Positions 44,629-56,882 of a DNA stretch of 64,000 bases are shown here, piece by piece. Below the pieces are notes generated by a model. That model had not been told where the DNA came from. It ran no database searches and saw only the letters and a program-made list of their open reading frames with translations. The DNA comes from Cladopsammia gracilis (lineage: Eukaryota > Cnidaria > Anthozoa > Scleractinia > Dendrophylliidae): NCBI GenBank assembly GCA_022457155.1, contig JAJGOT010000413.1, positions 652,501 through 716,500 of the forward strand, read 5' to 3'. Within the stretch, counting starts at the first letter, position 1. Each line of letters starts with the position of its first letter. The position numbers were made by a program, and so were the translations under genes.

Positions 44629-46308
44629 AGTTAATCCCTGTAGGAAGAAATAAATTCTGCAACAAAATTGTAGCAGCTATTTTAAAAAAAATGCCAGCGG
44701 TGGTCACAGTGCAATTCGATAATTAGGGAGGAGCTGGTGTCTTAAGGACGTTTGCACTAATTGTTTATGCGCATCCTTACTGTGCATGCAATTCATGTGG
44801 CAATGCCATGCTACGTCATGCACGAGTGCACACGCAAGGGAAGAAATCTAAGCACGTAAAGGGCTGGTAGCCATTGCATTAACTTTGCTTAGATTTAACT
44901 CACTTGGATGGTCGGTAACCTCCAATTTGTTTTGATAGATAATTTTCTTTTCCAATTCTCAACAGATTGTGAAAATCAATGTAAGACGTTTAAATTTTTT
45001 CCATTTTTCTACCTGCGTGACATCGAATCCTGCCAACTTGCAGCTGTCAGAGTTTGCAAATACTGTCATTTAAAGATTACATTTTCTTTAAGGGATGTCG
45101 CCAGTTGAATAAATTTGCTTAATAGACCTACTGGTATAAAATTTGGCATAGAAAGTTGCATTTTAGAGATTCATTGGCAATATATTTAGACTAACAGACA
45201 ATGGGGCCGTATCCAGTAAGGAAGGCCAATTTTTCAAAATTATGTGTACATGTAGGGTCGCCTTTCAGATATCTTATCTCGGAAACAAAGTCAGTGACCC
45301 CCCATTTTTTTTTTGCATTTCTGACACTAGTAACTCATTACCTAGCTGTAGCAAAAGATTTTTAAAAAAATCAATGTTAGAAGATTTTCGCGACGTCCTT
45401 AATTCCAGGACTTTCTTGAAAGGTTTCTCGTTTATTTATAATATGCAGTAAAATTCTGGGAGGGGGGATAAGAAATCTTTCTTTTCGTAGTAACACATAT
45501 AAACTAGTGTCCAAAAATACATCCAGAAAAAGGGGGGGGGGGGGGGGCGTAGTGTGGCTTATGTGTGACATTTTTTATACTGCCTTTTCTGATAAAAAAT
45601 TCAACAAAGTGAATAATATTCTTAGATATTACCTTAATTACAGACTTGCACTTTATTTAAAGGGTTTATTGTTAATTCTTGGCTTGCGCATGATGTCGTA
45701 AAAATTCAAAAATCTAAACTTACATCCTACAAAGCTGTTTCAAACATGGTATGTAGATACCAGTGTTACAATCCTTCACAAAAAGTTTCAGGTTTTAACA
45801 ATGTTTTGTTTCCGATTTGTAAAGGTTTTAAATGTGTCATGCAATTTGTCACGCTATTTCAGATACGCCCGTGAAAATAAACAAAATTGAACCAGTTGGA
45901 AGTTAATTTGCGTTATTGATGCTTATAAAGTGATTTATAACTTAATAATATAGTGAATCCAATCTTTTGTGATGAGATTTTTTGCATAATTATGACTTTG
46001 AAGTTTTGGCTGCCATGTTGGTGTATTGGACAGAATTGGTACACCAAGATGGCCGCTCTATACAGTTTTACTAAAAATGTCTAATATACTTGTTCGCCTA
46101 TACCTCTTGAATGAAATGCTCTGGCACTTCAAAATTTGGCCCAGATGTGTAGTTTAAACACTCTACATCCATTAACATTTTGGAATCAAAATCTGTTTTT
46201 TAATGCTTCTGAATTTTGATATGACATGATATGATGTAAGTGCAAGCCAAGAATACATTAAACATTAAACATGGTTGTGCAGTACAGTATTATATAAATA
46301 TATACATA

Positions 46309-46670
46309 CCCGGAGGGGCAGGTACTCCTCTTCACATGTACATGTATGTAAGCTATATAGGTATGTGTTGCCCCAAAGGGTATGGTGTTTGGGTCGCTTT
46401 TGTCTGAAAACATCCATTAACATCCATTAAGATCCATTAAAAAGGGTATAGATTTTGATCATTTTGGTCTTAAATTGGGTATACCGAGTTTTTACGTGAA
46501 TTGGGAACCACCAGAGCGTATGAACATAGCCAGGTTTGAAAACAGGTATGGAAAATGGCATAGTTTGCTCTCAAATAGGGTCAAGATTTGGAGAACTGGG
46601 TGAGACACCCCCACCACAAATTCAGAGGAGTACTTCCCCCCCCCCCCCCAACCCCCCCCCCCCCCCCCGG
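46309..46670. mobile_element. Poly-G/C-ended inverted-repeat element, copy d, just upstream of SMS
   Basis: Starts CCCGGAGGGGCAGGTACTCC and ends GGAGTACTTCC then C runs and GG; the inner GTATGTGTTGCCCC resembles copies a and c. No matching 6-bp flanks were found. It ends about 80 bp before the first SMS coding ATG. Confidence 0.65.
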
Positions 46671-46751
46671 ATTGCAGGCCTGTGTATTTTGGGGCTTTGC
46701 CAGTATTAAGTTACGAGTTTTGTTTTCTTGCAGTTGTCACGCAGCTTTATC

Positions 46752-49700
46752 ATGTCAGTGAATCAAACATTATTAGATTTTCGTGTCACACCAGATTCTT
46801 CTGGAAACTGGATGAATTCAGCACGGGAAAAAATCGGTGAGGTTGTTACAACTTCCTTCCAGCAGTTCCAGGTCTACAGTAATTTTAGCACATCTGCTGT
46901 TATGTTATTTATCGGTGAACATGGCATGTAAGTATAATCATAAATTTGTCTAGTCATTTGATAACTTAAATATTGAAAATCATTGCCCAATCTCCCCCCC
47001 CCCCCCCCATCTCACACATACACACACACGATTACAACTAATAATTATTATAACTTACATGTATAACTTCAGAATTAACTACTGAAGTTTTCACTGTTTA
47101 ATTTATACTTTAACCAGAAACTGTATTGTTTTGAATTGCAAAGTCAGTGTACAGTTCGATTGTTTCCCGATGGCCTTGTCACTGTAGATGTTGTTCAGTA
47201 CATCAAAGATGTTAGTGAGGAAAAATTACTCCAGAGAGAGGTAAGTTTGATAAGATTTACAACCTCTTAATACAATGACAGCATAGTTTGGATTGACTCA
47301 GTACTTACACTCACATTTCAATAATACATGTACATGTAATAATTATAATAATACATGTAATAGCTTTCTTTAAACTGCAATCAGCCAAGAAAAGTCTCAG
47401 CTGGTGTTAACCTATGTGCAGTAAATAAATTTCTAGTACCGGTATTTATATAAAAAAGGAAAAATTAATATATATATATAGTTAAGATGAGGTAAATAAA
47501 TATAGATATCAATTAATGCTAGAATTATGGTTAGTCTACATGTATTTATAATCACACTTTAAGGTTACAGTGTACCTTCAGATCGAAAATTTATTGAAAA
47601 TTTTTTTTTTGGCGTTAAAATAAAGTTTACAGGATGAACTTTAATCCAAAAAAAAATTATTGAAAAGTAGTGAAAATTGACGGAGAAATGACGGTATAAC
47701 TTTTGTGGGCGGAGTTTGTTTATTAAGCGATATGTTTTTTTAAGCGCCGTTTTCTCAAAGTTAATTTTTCGCTTGTTGGGGACACTTTAAAGAGCTACAA
47801 CTCAAAGGGAATTTGTTCGATTTTCCTTAAATTTGGACAGAAGCTAGGCTAACATATAATCAACAAAAACGTGTCGGCGAATTTCTTAATTCCGAAGACT
47901 TTTTCGTCAAGAGCCATTTCCGTGCGATCATTCCAATTTTTTTTCTCCCCTTTTCGAAAATATTCTGTAACTTTTCACTGCAATTGAATATGGGAAATCG
48001 CCGACACGTTTTTTTAGCGCTTCGTGTCCGGAAATCCGAGAACAAATCAAATTAGCAAAATATAATAATCGCTTTGAGTTATAGCGTTTTAAAGCTGATT
48101 TGGACGTTTGAATTTAGACGTCGTAAAAAATTCGACAATTCATGTTATTACCAAATGGTTTCCATATTTAGATAGCCAGCTCTTTAAGCTTTAATTTGAT
48201 ATCTGGGTTTAGGTATATTAAGTGTAATCTTAAGACGCTAGAGCTGTTATACTGGAGACACCCCCGAAGGTACACTGTAACCTTAAAAGGAAATGATACA
48301 GCAAGGATTTAAAAAGGAAAATTCAGAATGATAAATGTTTCCTGATTTTGTGGGAAAAGACTGTTCTACGTCCTCAGAAGCTGAGAATTTAACTCTTTCA
48401 CTCCCAGAGTCAATTATGGAGACATGTGATGTACAGTGTAATTCTAACTTCTGAAGTCTGTTGATTAAATCCTATGGTGTGACCATTCAAATGAAACCTC
48501 TTTGGCAGTACTTTTGTTTTTTTAACATTATTTCTGCAAAGAGATATTTAGGATTTTTCTTGTATAATGTTGTTTGATCTTTGGCACTTTCGGGTGTAAA
48601 AGGATTTAAAGTCGTCAGGCCAGCCTAAGAATACACCTTACGAATATCCAGAAGGGTTGAGTCCTACAAATATCTGTCATGCAAGTTGGTGCACTTAGAA
48701 TGATATTTCATGTACATGTAGGTATCTGTACGCATGTTGTGGTTCAAATTTTTACTTGGATATGTTGCTTTATGTAAATTCTGTGATAATTAATAAACAG
48801 TTGAAACAGTATAAACAGTTGAATTTAATGAATTTTTAAACCAGTTTGTTTTATATTTTCCTTTGTCTCTCATCATTACATAACAATTTAAAGTATGCTG
48901 TTAGATCTATTGTAAATACAAATGTAAATTAGAATTAGTATTTATTTTTTATTTTATTTTATTTTATTTTTTTTGTGGTAATGTTTTAATTTCATTTTTT
49001 TTTGCACTGTATTATTTTTCTCCGTAAATTAGCATAATCTTGTTAGAGGCCTAATCAGCCTCATCAACCCTAGTTGAAATAAAGTTACCTATCTATAATG
49101 AATCTGGCACAAAGGAAAATAAAATAAAACTGTTTTGAAAATTATCAAACCAATAATAATAATAAATTATATTATATAATATTATTATGTAATATTTGAA
49201 CCACAGCATATCTATTGATAATAATTATTTTATTATTTGAACCATGCAACATATTATCCATATTTATTTGAAGTGCAATTCTACTTTTCAGGATTACCTT
49301 AATCTTCGTGATAAGGTTGATGAGGCTTTATCATGTGTAAAGGCAGATTTTATTCCTACAATTTGTAGAGGACAGGAAATTCTTCGCTATCATGATACAT
49401 CAGATGGCCGATTTAAGGAATATGACTTTGACAAGTGAGTAGTCATGGTCAATAATCAACAAGCTCTGCTTTATACATGTACAAAGTGCACTGTACTACA
49501 GATACTTGTATTGCAATGATAAAATTATGGTACGGTTACTTTGAATTATGAACTGTCTACAAAATTATTATGTTATATTTATAGCAAATTCATGCTCCAT
49601 AAAATTAAGGTGATTCCCTAGTATGGCATCGTGCATCACTACTACGCATAATATCTTGCGCACTCGTGCACGCGCATTCCGAAGCAGAAGGGTTTCCTTT

Positions 49701-52700
49701 GAGTATTCAGTTCCCTTAGTAAATACCTGTAAGTGGTTGTTTTCTCCTAAACGAGCATGGTGACCTATCTTTTTTATACAATGTATTTCAAAAAATACTA
49801 CTCTCCATAATTTATCCAAATTTCAAGAATTTTTCATTAGTAGATTTTGAAATATTCTCATGGAATCACTTTTGAAATCTAGTTTGTAGCAATAAAAACT
49901 GCATTTTAATAAAAAGTTCAGTCTCTTTATTGCCGAGGAGTTAGTTAGAGCTATTTGCAGGGAGTAATAAATAAAATTAAGTCTAAGGAAACTTTCTGTA
50001 GTAATTTAATGATAATTTGTAAGAGATTGGAATGTTTTGACCGCTTATATTTTAAACATAAAAAGCACAGTTTAATCTGTTTGAAATTTCCCCATTTAGT
50101 GTGCTACACTGTGTAGATTATAACGCATTTATTCGCTTGTCTTGGGTGTGGCCCCATAAAGAAAAACTGTTTTTCGCCATGTCTGTTTACTGTTGCTATG
50201 GAAATGCTGATTAGCATAAAAAGAGCATTGTCCAAAACGGTCATCCAAGCATAACATCTGGTATCAAATTCAGATTCATTGTGCTAAAGTAATATTATGT
50301 ATAAGCGCATTGAAAAAGGGAAGTGTGACCCAAAAATAACTACTTGGAGCCACCTTTAAAGTATGACCATTCACTCAACAGTGGCTGAAAACCCACAGTA
50401 CAATCATTGAAATGAAAGCCTTTCAGCAAAACTTTGCTATATACTGTTTGTTTTTAAATATTTACAAAATAAAATTTGGATTTTTCTTTGAGACTGATGG
50501 GCTCAGTTTTCTTTATTGCATTTTGCTGAAAGGTATTGTACATTTATTTTAGGGAGGTGTTCAAGCAAAAAACACAATATCAGGATGTCTGGATAGCTCA
50601 TTCTGCTCGCTATGGAAACATGTTATTTTTGGATCTTGAGGAAAGTAAGCAAACTGGGACCAAACAATTTTATCATAAAAGCATTTAATTCAAATATTTT
50701 CACTTTCTGTAAATCCTCTGTTAAGCCTCCCCTGGGGACTTATTTATTTCAAGCATGTTTGAGGGGGGCTTAATTGGTTGTGAAGGAAATGGGAGGGGTG
50801 GGGGACTTAAAATAAAAGAAGGGTGGGGTGGGGGGGGGGGTTTAATAAATTTCTCCCTCCAAAACGGAGGCTTATTTGAGAGGAAGGGCTTAAAAGATGA
50901 TTTACAATAAGTTTTTATGCAGATAAAAGAGATTGAGAACATATGCAAGGATCCCTGCAATATTTTTTTCACTTCCTTCACATCATACTATTGCTAAAGA
51001 CACAAAACCGCTTGTTCTCAGGACTGATTAATTGAGGAGGCTAATGTATTATTGCAAGTGTCACATTGATCATTGTGGTGAAAGAAACTTGTACCTGTTA
51101 CATGTAATGTATAATTATTGTTTTAGATCCTTTTTGTGCATACTTGAATGGTAGATTTTGTTGCTTTCCTTTCAGTGTTGGCAGAAAGTGACATCGATTA
51201 CACAAAAGCGCTTTTAGGAAATGGCAGAGAAAGTTACAAAGACAAGGAAATACTAATTTTAGGAGGAGGAGATGGTGGGGTATTGAATGAGCTGCTGAAG
51301 GAGTCTCCAAAATATGTCACCATGGTCGAGATATCCTTGAAAAATGATCAGTTTCTCTTGGGAGGGGGAGAGGGGGGGGGGGGGGGGGGGGTACTTGGGT
51401 ATGTTTTAGGTGGGTATGTGCCGCCCAGGTCTGCAAATTTGGACTCCGTTTTTGAAAGAATTTGCACTTAAAATGAAACCCAGTTCTAGAAATAGGTCAA
51501 TTTTTAATACCCCATTCTAGAAATTAATGTATTTTGTTAAGCAAATTCTCTATGAATACTTTCAAATGGCTGCTGATAATTTGAAGCTTTCATGCGTTCG
51601 AAATATTATACCCCATTCTAGGAAACGTCTGTAAAATGTATACCCCGTTCTAGATCGATCAGGAGTCCCAAAATCACGACCCCATTGGGCGGCACATACC
51701 TGTATAGGTATTTTGGGGGATAAGATGGGGGAGGATGCCAGTTATTACTACTCAACTTGAGAATGGAACGGTTCCATTTGAAAATGAATTTTTGCCTAAA
51801 ATATTTAGCTGGTATTCTTTCCTTTTTAATTTTGATGAATAACAGCTTTTGCCAGCTTTACTTATATTAAATAATAAATTACCTTTTACACAAGTGCTAG
51901 TGGAGCCGAGCATTCAAACATTAGAAACAAATACTTCAAGTCAACATAACAGACCAATTCCTTATTTAAAAGCATGGCTGAGGAGTTGAACTCGGATATA
52001 CAACTTCAGCTGGTGGTCAGAGCAGGGATCCAGATTTCAAGGCTGGTCCCCCAATCATCTGACCAAATTTCCCTTGCTAGATATAAATGATTACAATAGT
52101 TTATTACCAAATACATTTACCTGGTCCTGTTTGCAAGAGGAAGATTCCTTGACTTGCTAACATAGACAAAGTTGTTGTTGATGCAGCAGTGAAACATTTA
52201 CGTGGAATTTGTGGTAGCTCTATGGATTCATATACAGGACACAACTACGAAGTGAGTGAATAATGTACTAAGTAAATAATAACAAATCATTATAATATGA
52301 CATACACTCTTCTGACAGCGTGCTTAGAAAAGCACTTTTAAAAGATGACTGAAATAATAAACAACATATTTCAGAGGAATGTTGTGTAATACAGCTGAGA
52401 ATTTTCCTTGGGGGGGGGGGGGGGGGGGGGGAATTTCCATATAAAAATGACGTGGTTGTTCATAGTACCTAATAGGTGTCAAAATTTGCAGATTGGTACA
52501 TGTACCACGTAGGGTGCTAAAATCTGAGATGACCACCATTAGAATTATCACAGTCCTTTTAGTGTATTGAGCCAAGAGAATATGACAGAATAATTTATGA
52601 TGTGTGTTGTTTTAGAATTGGTGCCTCTTAGAGGTAAAGATCCATTTGAGCCACGCCTATCAAACATTGGAGTCCTTGGAGAAATTTTCAATCGCCAGCT

Positions 52701-54296
52701 TTTTTGACTCATAAAAATACTTAAGCGAATGATACACGGTTCAACATCGTTCAACATTTGTTGCGCAACAAATGTTGAAATAGGTTGCAACTTGTTGAAT
52801 GAGTGAAAAACACATTCAACTTTTTAAAACGATTGACTGAGGTCGTTCAACAAGTTGCAACTTGTTACAAAGGACAACAAAATATCATTTTGTTTGAAAT
52901 GTTACATATCCGAACAATATTAGGTTTTTTTATGCGTGCAGCGAAGTTATTTTCCGTTAATTCGTGACTTTCAAAGTGTTTTCCACAGAGATCTTCAAGG
53001 TTTCATTCAAATCTCAGACGTTACAAAGAAATATTCAAATGTTCATTTCATTCTCTAGATTACTGGTCACGCGTGACGGAGCATGGCTGTAATTCAACAT
53101 TCAACATCAAATGATACACTGTCAACATTTGTTTAACAGCGGCTGCAACATTTGTTGCTCAACAAATGTTGAACCGTGTATCACTGGCTCAAGCCTTACA
53201 TAACTTTGTGCTGAATAACCTCTATATATTTAGACAGTGTAACCACTTATGTATGTGGACCTGTAAATAAAAAAATATAGGCGTACAAAGAAAGTTTAAA
53301 AAGTGTTGAAAATAGTGAAGTTATAGATGACATTGGTGATAAAAATTGAGTTCTACATGTAGAGGTTCTAGAAAAGGTAAATGGACTGAACAAGTGAATA
53401 TGAGGAGACTAATAAACAAATTTCTTAAGCCAAAAATCTTTAAAAATGTTGCAGAATATCTGCCTTATGTTTCTGGAAAATCTATATGATAATATTTTTT
53501 GCCGTTCTTTTTTGTACAATAAATTTAATGTTATAGATCAGGTTTGATGACTGTGTCAAGGCACTTAAGGAGTTTGTTGAGCAGGGGAAGACTTTTGATT
53601 ATGTGATAAATGATCTAACGGATATACCAATATCTGTCTCCTTACATGGTGAGTGTTACACAGATTGACTGGATGCAACCATTTATCATCTTACCCTGCC
53701 AAGAACGCCAAACAAACAATACTACAATAAAGTACTGCTCAATAGCTTTCATTTGAATGGTCGCACTAGTGCTTTAGAATTTTATCCACAGACTTAAAAG
53801 TTAGAACCACCTTGTACAGCACAATGAACAGCACCACAGAAAAGTACTGCTCAGTAGCTTTCATTTGAATGGTCACACTTCAGGATTTCATCCACAGACT
53901 CAAAAGTTAGAACCACGTTGTACAGCATAATAAACAGCACCACAGAAAAGTACTGCTCAGTAGCTTTCATTTAAATGGTCACACTTTAGGATTTTATCCA
54001 CAAACTGAAAAGTTAGAACCACCTTGAGCAGCATAATAAACAGTACCACAGAAAAGTACTGCTCAGTAGCTTTCATTTGAATGGTCACACTTTAGGATTT
54101 CATCCCAGTTGGAAAAGTTTTTTAAAAATAGTTTGATTCTTCGTTTAATTGATCCACGTCATTTCTTCTAGATTCTCACTGGGAATTTGTTCGTGAAATA
54201 TTAAACCTTACACTTCGCGTGCTCAAACCCGGGGCAAAATTCTACGCACAGGTAGGGCACAAGCTTTGTAAACTTATACTTAACTTGAAATAAAAC

Positions 54297-54334
<38 letters not shown>

Positions 54335-56766
54335 GATGGTAGGATAATACATTAGACTGCTTGAATTACCCACCGGTAGAATGGTTGGCCAACCGACCAC
54401 CGGCGAAACAAGCTATCAACTGGTTGACAACCTGACTGTTTGTCCGAGGACTGACAGACAAACGGACGAATTGAATTGAAGGGACATTGTCACAGGGAGT
54501 TTGCTGTGTTTTACCTTTGCTAAAACATAAAATTGCTCTTAGAACCCCACGAAGAAAATATCAAGTGATTCCTCGGCGAAGGAACTTCAGAAAGTACAAA
54601 CCGTATGCAGTTTGTCACGATTTTCCCAAGAAACATGGGACTGAATAACAACACTTTTGGCCAATTTTTTCAAGGTGCAATCCATTTCTATCCTGGCCAT
54701 CTGCTGAACGATTGACTGGACTTTTGATGACAGGGGTGCTGACTAGCAGACGGACAGACCCACAAACTATTAGACTGCCGTGTTTCAGTAAAAATTATTA
54801 AGCGTCAATGATTGATTTGCTAGCACTGGAGTGCATTGTTGAATGCTCTGTCGAAACAACTCCAACTGACGTTATGGCACATGGCTACCTGTCTGGCTTC
54901 CAGTTTGAACTTATTTCAATCACCACTGCTCCTCGCTATAACCTTCGTAGCACTAACAATGGAATTTTACTCCTGTATCGTTCTACTAAATCGTACAAGA
55001 CTCTTGGTGATCAAGGATTTATGTCTGCAGCCCCCAAGTTATGGAATGCCCTTCCCTTGGACATAAGATCTGCCAATAGGTTCTCTGCTTTTAAAACTCA
55101 ATTCAAGACTTTACCTGTTTAGGAAATCCTTTTACTGAACTTAATTTTTATAATGTAAAGCGCATTACAACATCGTGTATGGTTAATGCGCGATATAAGT
55201 TACATGTATTTATTTATTTATTTTGTTTCAGGGTACAAACGGTGCTACACGCAAGAAGGCAATTGAACAGTACGAACAGCAGCTAAAGAACCTTTGCTTT
55301 CCAGTAGAGTTTAGAAGAGAATGTGCTTATGTTCCATCATTTGAGGAAAGGTATCCTTTAAACCTTTGAAGTGAGAATACGAGAGTAATGTGTGCCAGTT
55401 AGCATAGGCGGCGTGCGTTTCTCAGAAGTCTCGAAAACGTTCCCGAAAACCTTTTTTTTTTTCATAATATTTTTGACGACAAAGATTCAGTATTTATTGG
55501 TTCTAAAGGCTTTGTAATAAAACCCTTAGTTGGCAAAACAAGTCGGGCTAGTTTGTGGGCTAAAAGCTACAGCGCCCCTTGATAAGTACCTCAACTACAG
55601 CAAACCACTGCAATTTTTATCGATTTTTCAAAGAAATGGGAAAGAGCTTGAAAAATTAAGCCGAAATTTTCCAAGTGGCGATCCATTACCATCCTGGCAA
55701 TCCGCAGCCAAACTGAAACAAAATGTCTTTTGGCTTTTCAAAGTTGCAGAAGCCACACAGCTCTTTAGAACCTCTAATTTCATTGGACCTGGGTATCAAG
55801 CAGCTCCATTGTTGTGTTGTTTGTTCTATTGTTTTCGCAGCCAATCAGAAAAGACCTTGTAAGAGTTGCGAACCGCCCCCAAAGTTGTACTGAAAATTGG
55901 TGACATAGCCTCGTTAATGTAGATCGGAGTGAATAGTCCATTTTACAGTTGTGTGCTTGGTGACCTTGCCTTTGAGTGGAAGCGAGGCTGGAGGTGACTT
56001 TGCTTTGATACAAACCTTTTTGCCTTTCATATGTTAATAATGCTTTTCTCATGCTAACTAGCTAAATTTACATCTGAAAAGCTCCAAGGTCTGTATCACA
56101 ACAAGGTCAACTTCAGCCTTGCTTCCACTCAAAGGCCAGGACACTAAGAAGACAACTGTGAAATGGTCTATTATGTAGTTTGTGTAAATGCCAGGCTAAC
56201 GATCAATAATTTTTCATCCAACATATTGTTCCATTTAACTGCGTCTCTTAACTTTGATTCACATTGGTTTTTCAAACATTTTATTACAAATTTTGGAAAG
56301 ACGATCATCGTGTTTGTCGTTCCCTCGTTCAAATTGATGCTCCATCTCAATATCACATTTATAACCATAATTTCATGGAACATGCTGTGACGCGAATTTT
56401 AATTTATCAATTTTCCCCTTTTCATTCCTCGACCTTTTAACTTGGTTTTTTCTAAGCTTATTAAGCTTCACAGATCCTTTTCTTGTAATTATTTCAGTGA
56501 AAATAAAACTACCTTCCTTAAAATACTTCGACGAGCGTTCACTCAAAATTTTGTTTTCGCTATTACGCTCGCAACAGCAAAATAGCGTTCACGTGGCAAA
56601 TCTTTCAATAATGTTTCCAACCCCAGGGCGACTTCATGTTCCGATCCCCTACGGTAAAATACCCGGGCATATTGACGTTTCCAAATTATTTGTTTTGATA
56701 TATGATTTTGCTTTCGTCCTTGACATCTTTATCAGCTGGACTTTCTATGAAGTGTGGAGGAAGTGA
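46752..56766 (+). CDS. SMS: Spermine synthase, ten coding exons
   Basis: This aminopropyltransferase makes spermine from spermidine and decarboxylated S-adenosylmethionine in the cytosol. Exons: 46752-46927, 47144-47240, 49292-49434, 50553-50644, 51176-51330, 52162-52251, 53537-53648, 54172-54251, 55232-55350 and 56736-56766. The phases agree throughout and give 364 residues, close to the vertebrate enzyme and longer than spermidine synthase. The extra N-terminal domain ([12 protein letters not shown] ... [10 protein letters not shown]) is typical of spermine synthase. The catalytic domain shows [14 protein letters not shown], the cofactor loop [27 protein letters not shown] with the conserved Asp, HWEFVREIL and a C-terminal WTFYEVW. 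The ATG at 46752 is the first Met matching the family; TTTTCTTGCAG just upstream looks like an acceptor, so a 5'-UTR intron is likely. Introns 5 and 9 carry U12-type signals. Confidence 0.95.
47563..48282. mobile_element. TTAA-flanked element (Kolobok-like MITE) in SMS intron 2
   Basis: GGTTACAGTGTACCTTC on the left and GAAGGTACACTGTAACC on the right are exact inverted repeats of 17 bp. Each is directly bordered by TTAA (47559-47562 and 48283-48286). The 720-bp interior has no coding capacity. TTAA targets occur in Kolobok and piggyBac; the GG start favours Kolobok, an inference. Confidence 0.85.
48390..48520 (+). repeat. Dispersed CCCAGAGTCAATTATGG repeat, copy 3
   Basis: Contains CACTCCCAGAGTCAATTATG, AAATCCTATGGTGTGACCAT and AAATGAAACCTCTTTGGCAG, matching 35622-35900. 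Confidence 0.75.
51331..52161 (+). other. U12-type AT-AC intron (SMS intron 5)
   Basis: The donor ATATCCTT directly follows GTC GAG. The branch sequence TTCCTTGAC (52145-52153) lies with its A nine bases before the terminal AC (52160-52161). The next exon opens ATA GAC AAA, restoring the conserved MVE-ID block in phase 0. The nearby AG at 52164-52165 would break the frame. All three signals match the minor-spliceosome consensus. Confidence 0.9.
51361..51725. mobile_element. Poly-G-ended element, copy e, inside the AT-AC intron
   Basis: A G run then GTACTTGGGTATG and GTGGGTATGTGCCGCCC on the left; GGGCGGCACATACCTGTATA on the right. It starts only about 30 bp after the U12 donor. The outer right end is eroded and no target duplication is seen. 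Confidence 0.7.
52404..52690. mobile_element. Poly-G-ended element, ACTCCATATAAA family, in SMS intron 6
   Basis: A long G run then AATTTCCATATAAAAATGAC on the left; ATCCATTTGAGCCACGCC and GGAGTCC on the right. The latter block is the complement of text near 10930. Partly eroded. Confidence 0.65.
52730..53195. mobile_element. MITE with GATACACGGTTCAACAT ends in SMS intron 6
   Basis: GATACACGGTTCAACAT on the left and ATGTTGAACCGTGTATC on the right. Near each end is the palindrome CAACATTTGTTG..CAACAAATGTTG, so each end can also fold alone. About 465 bp. Confidence 0.75.
53729..54112 (-). repeat. Tandem array, about 106-bp unit x3.5, in SMS intron 7
   Basis: Units start with AAAGTACTGCTC at 53729, 53841, 53947 and 54053 and contain TTTCATTTGAATGGTC, TTATCCACAGACT and AAAAGTTAGAACCAC. 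The unit is the complement of the dispersed repeat at 26.4, 35.6 and 48.4 kb, so part of that repeat has been amplified here. Confidence 0.9.
54298..54335. repeat. (GTT)n microsatellite
   Basis: About twelve GTT units, 47 bp into SMS intron 8. Confidence 0.95.
54805..55215 (+). pseudogene. LINE 3' end in SMS intron 8
   Basis: The frame to 55122 ends with [20 protein letters not shown] and [10 protein letters not shown], the conserved tail of CR1/L2-type LINE proteins. A short 3' region (GCGCGATATAAGTTACATG) and (TTTA)n follow at 55207-55222, as expected for a LINE end. It is 5' truncated and in the same orientation as the gene. Confidence 0.8.
55351..56735 (+). other. U12-type GT-AG intron (SMS intron 9)
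   Basis: The donor GTATCCTTTA follows GAG GAA AG and fits the U12 consensus exactly over GTATCCTTT. The branch sequence TCCTTGAC (56717-56724) has its A 12 bases before the end of the AG acceptor at 56734-56735. The last exon then reads S-WTFYEVW, matching the family C-terminus. Confidence 0.9.
55932..56172. mobile_element. MITE with TAGTCCATTTTACAG ends in SMS intron 9
   Basis: AATAGTCCATTTTACAGTTG through CTTTGAGTGGAAGCGAGGCT on the left is mirrored on the right ending CTGTGAAATGGTCTATT. The arms are about 60 bp with some mismatches. Confidence 0.8.
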
Positions 56767-56792
56767 ATAGTGGAGAAGGATCCATAATCTGC

Positions 56793-56798
56793 ATTAAA
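56793..56798 (+). promoter_or_regulatory. Candidate polyadenylation signal ATTAAA for SMS
   Basis: ATTAAA lies 27 bp past the SMS stop codon. A very short 3' UTR would result, and other signals further down are possible. Confidence 0.3.
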
Positions 56799-56882
56799 CA
56801 AAACGAAAACACACACACGAAAGAACTCCTGTTAGATATAGAATAGCTAGTGACATCATAGATGCTTTGTCAGTACCGTGCA

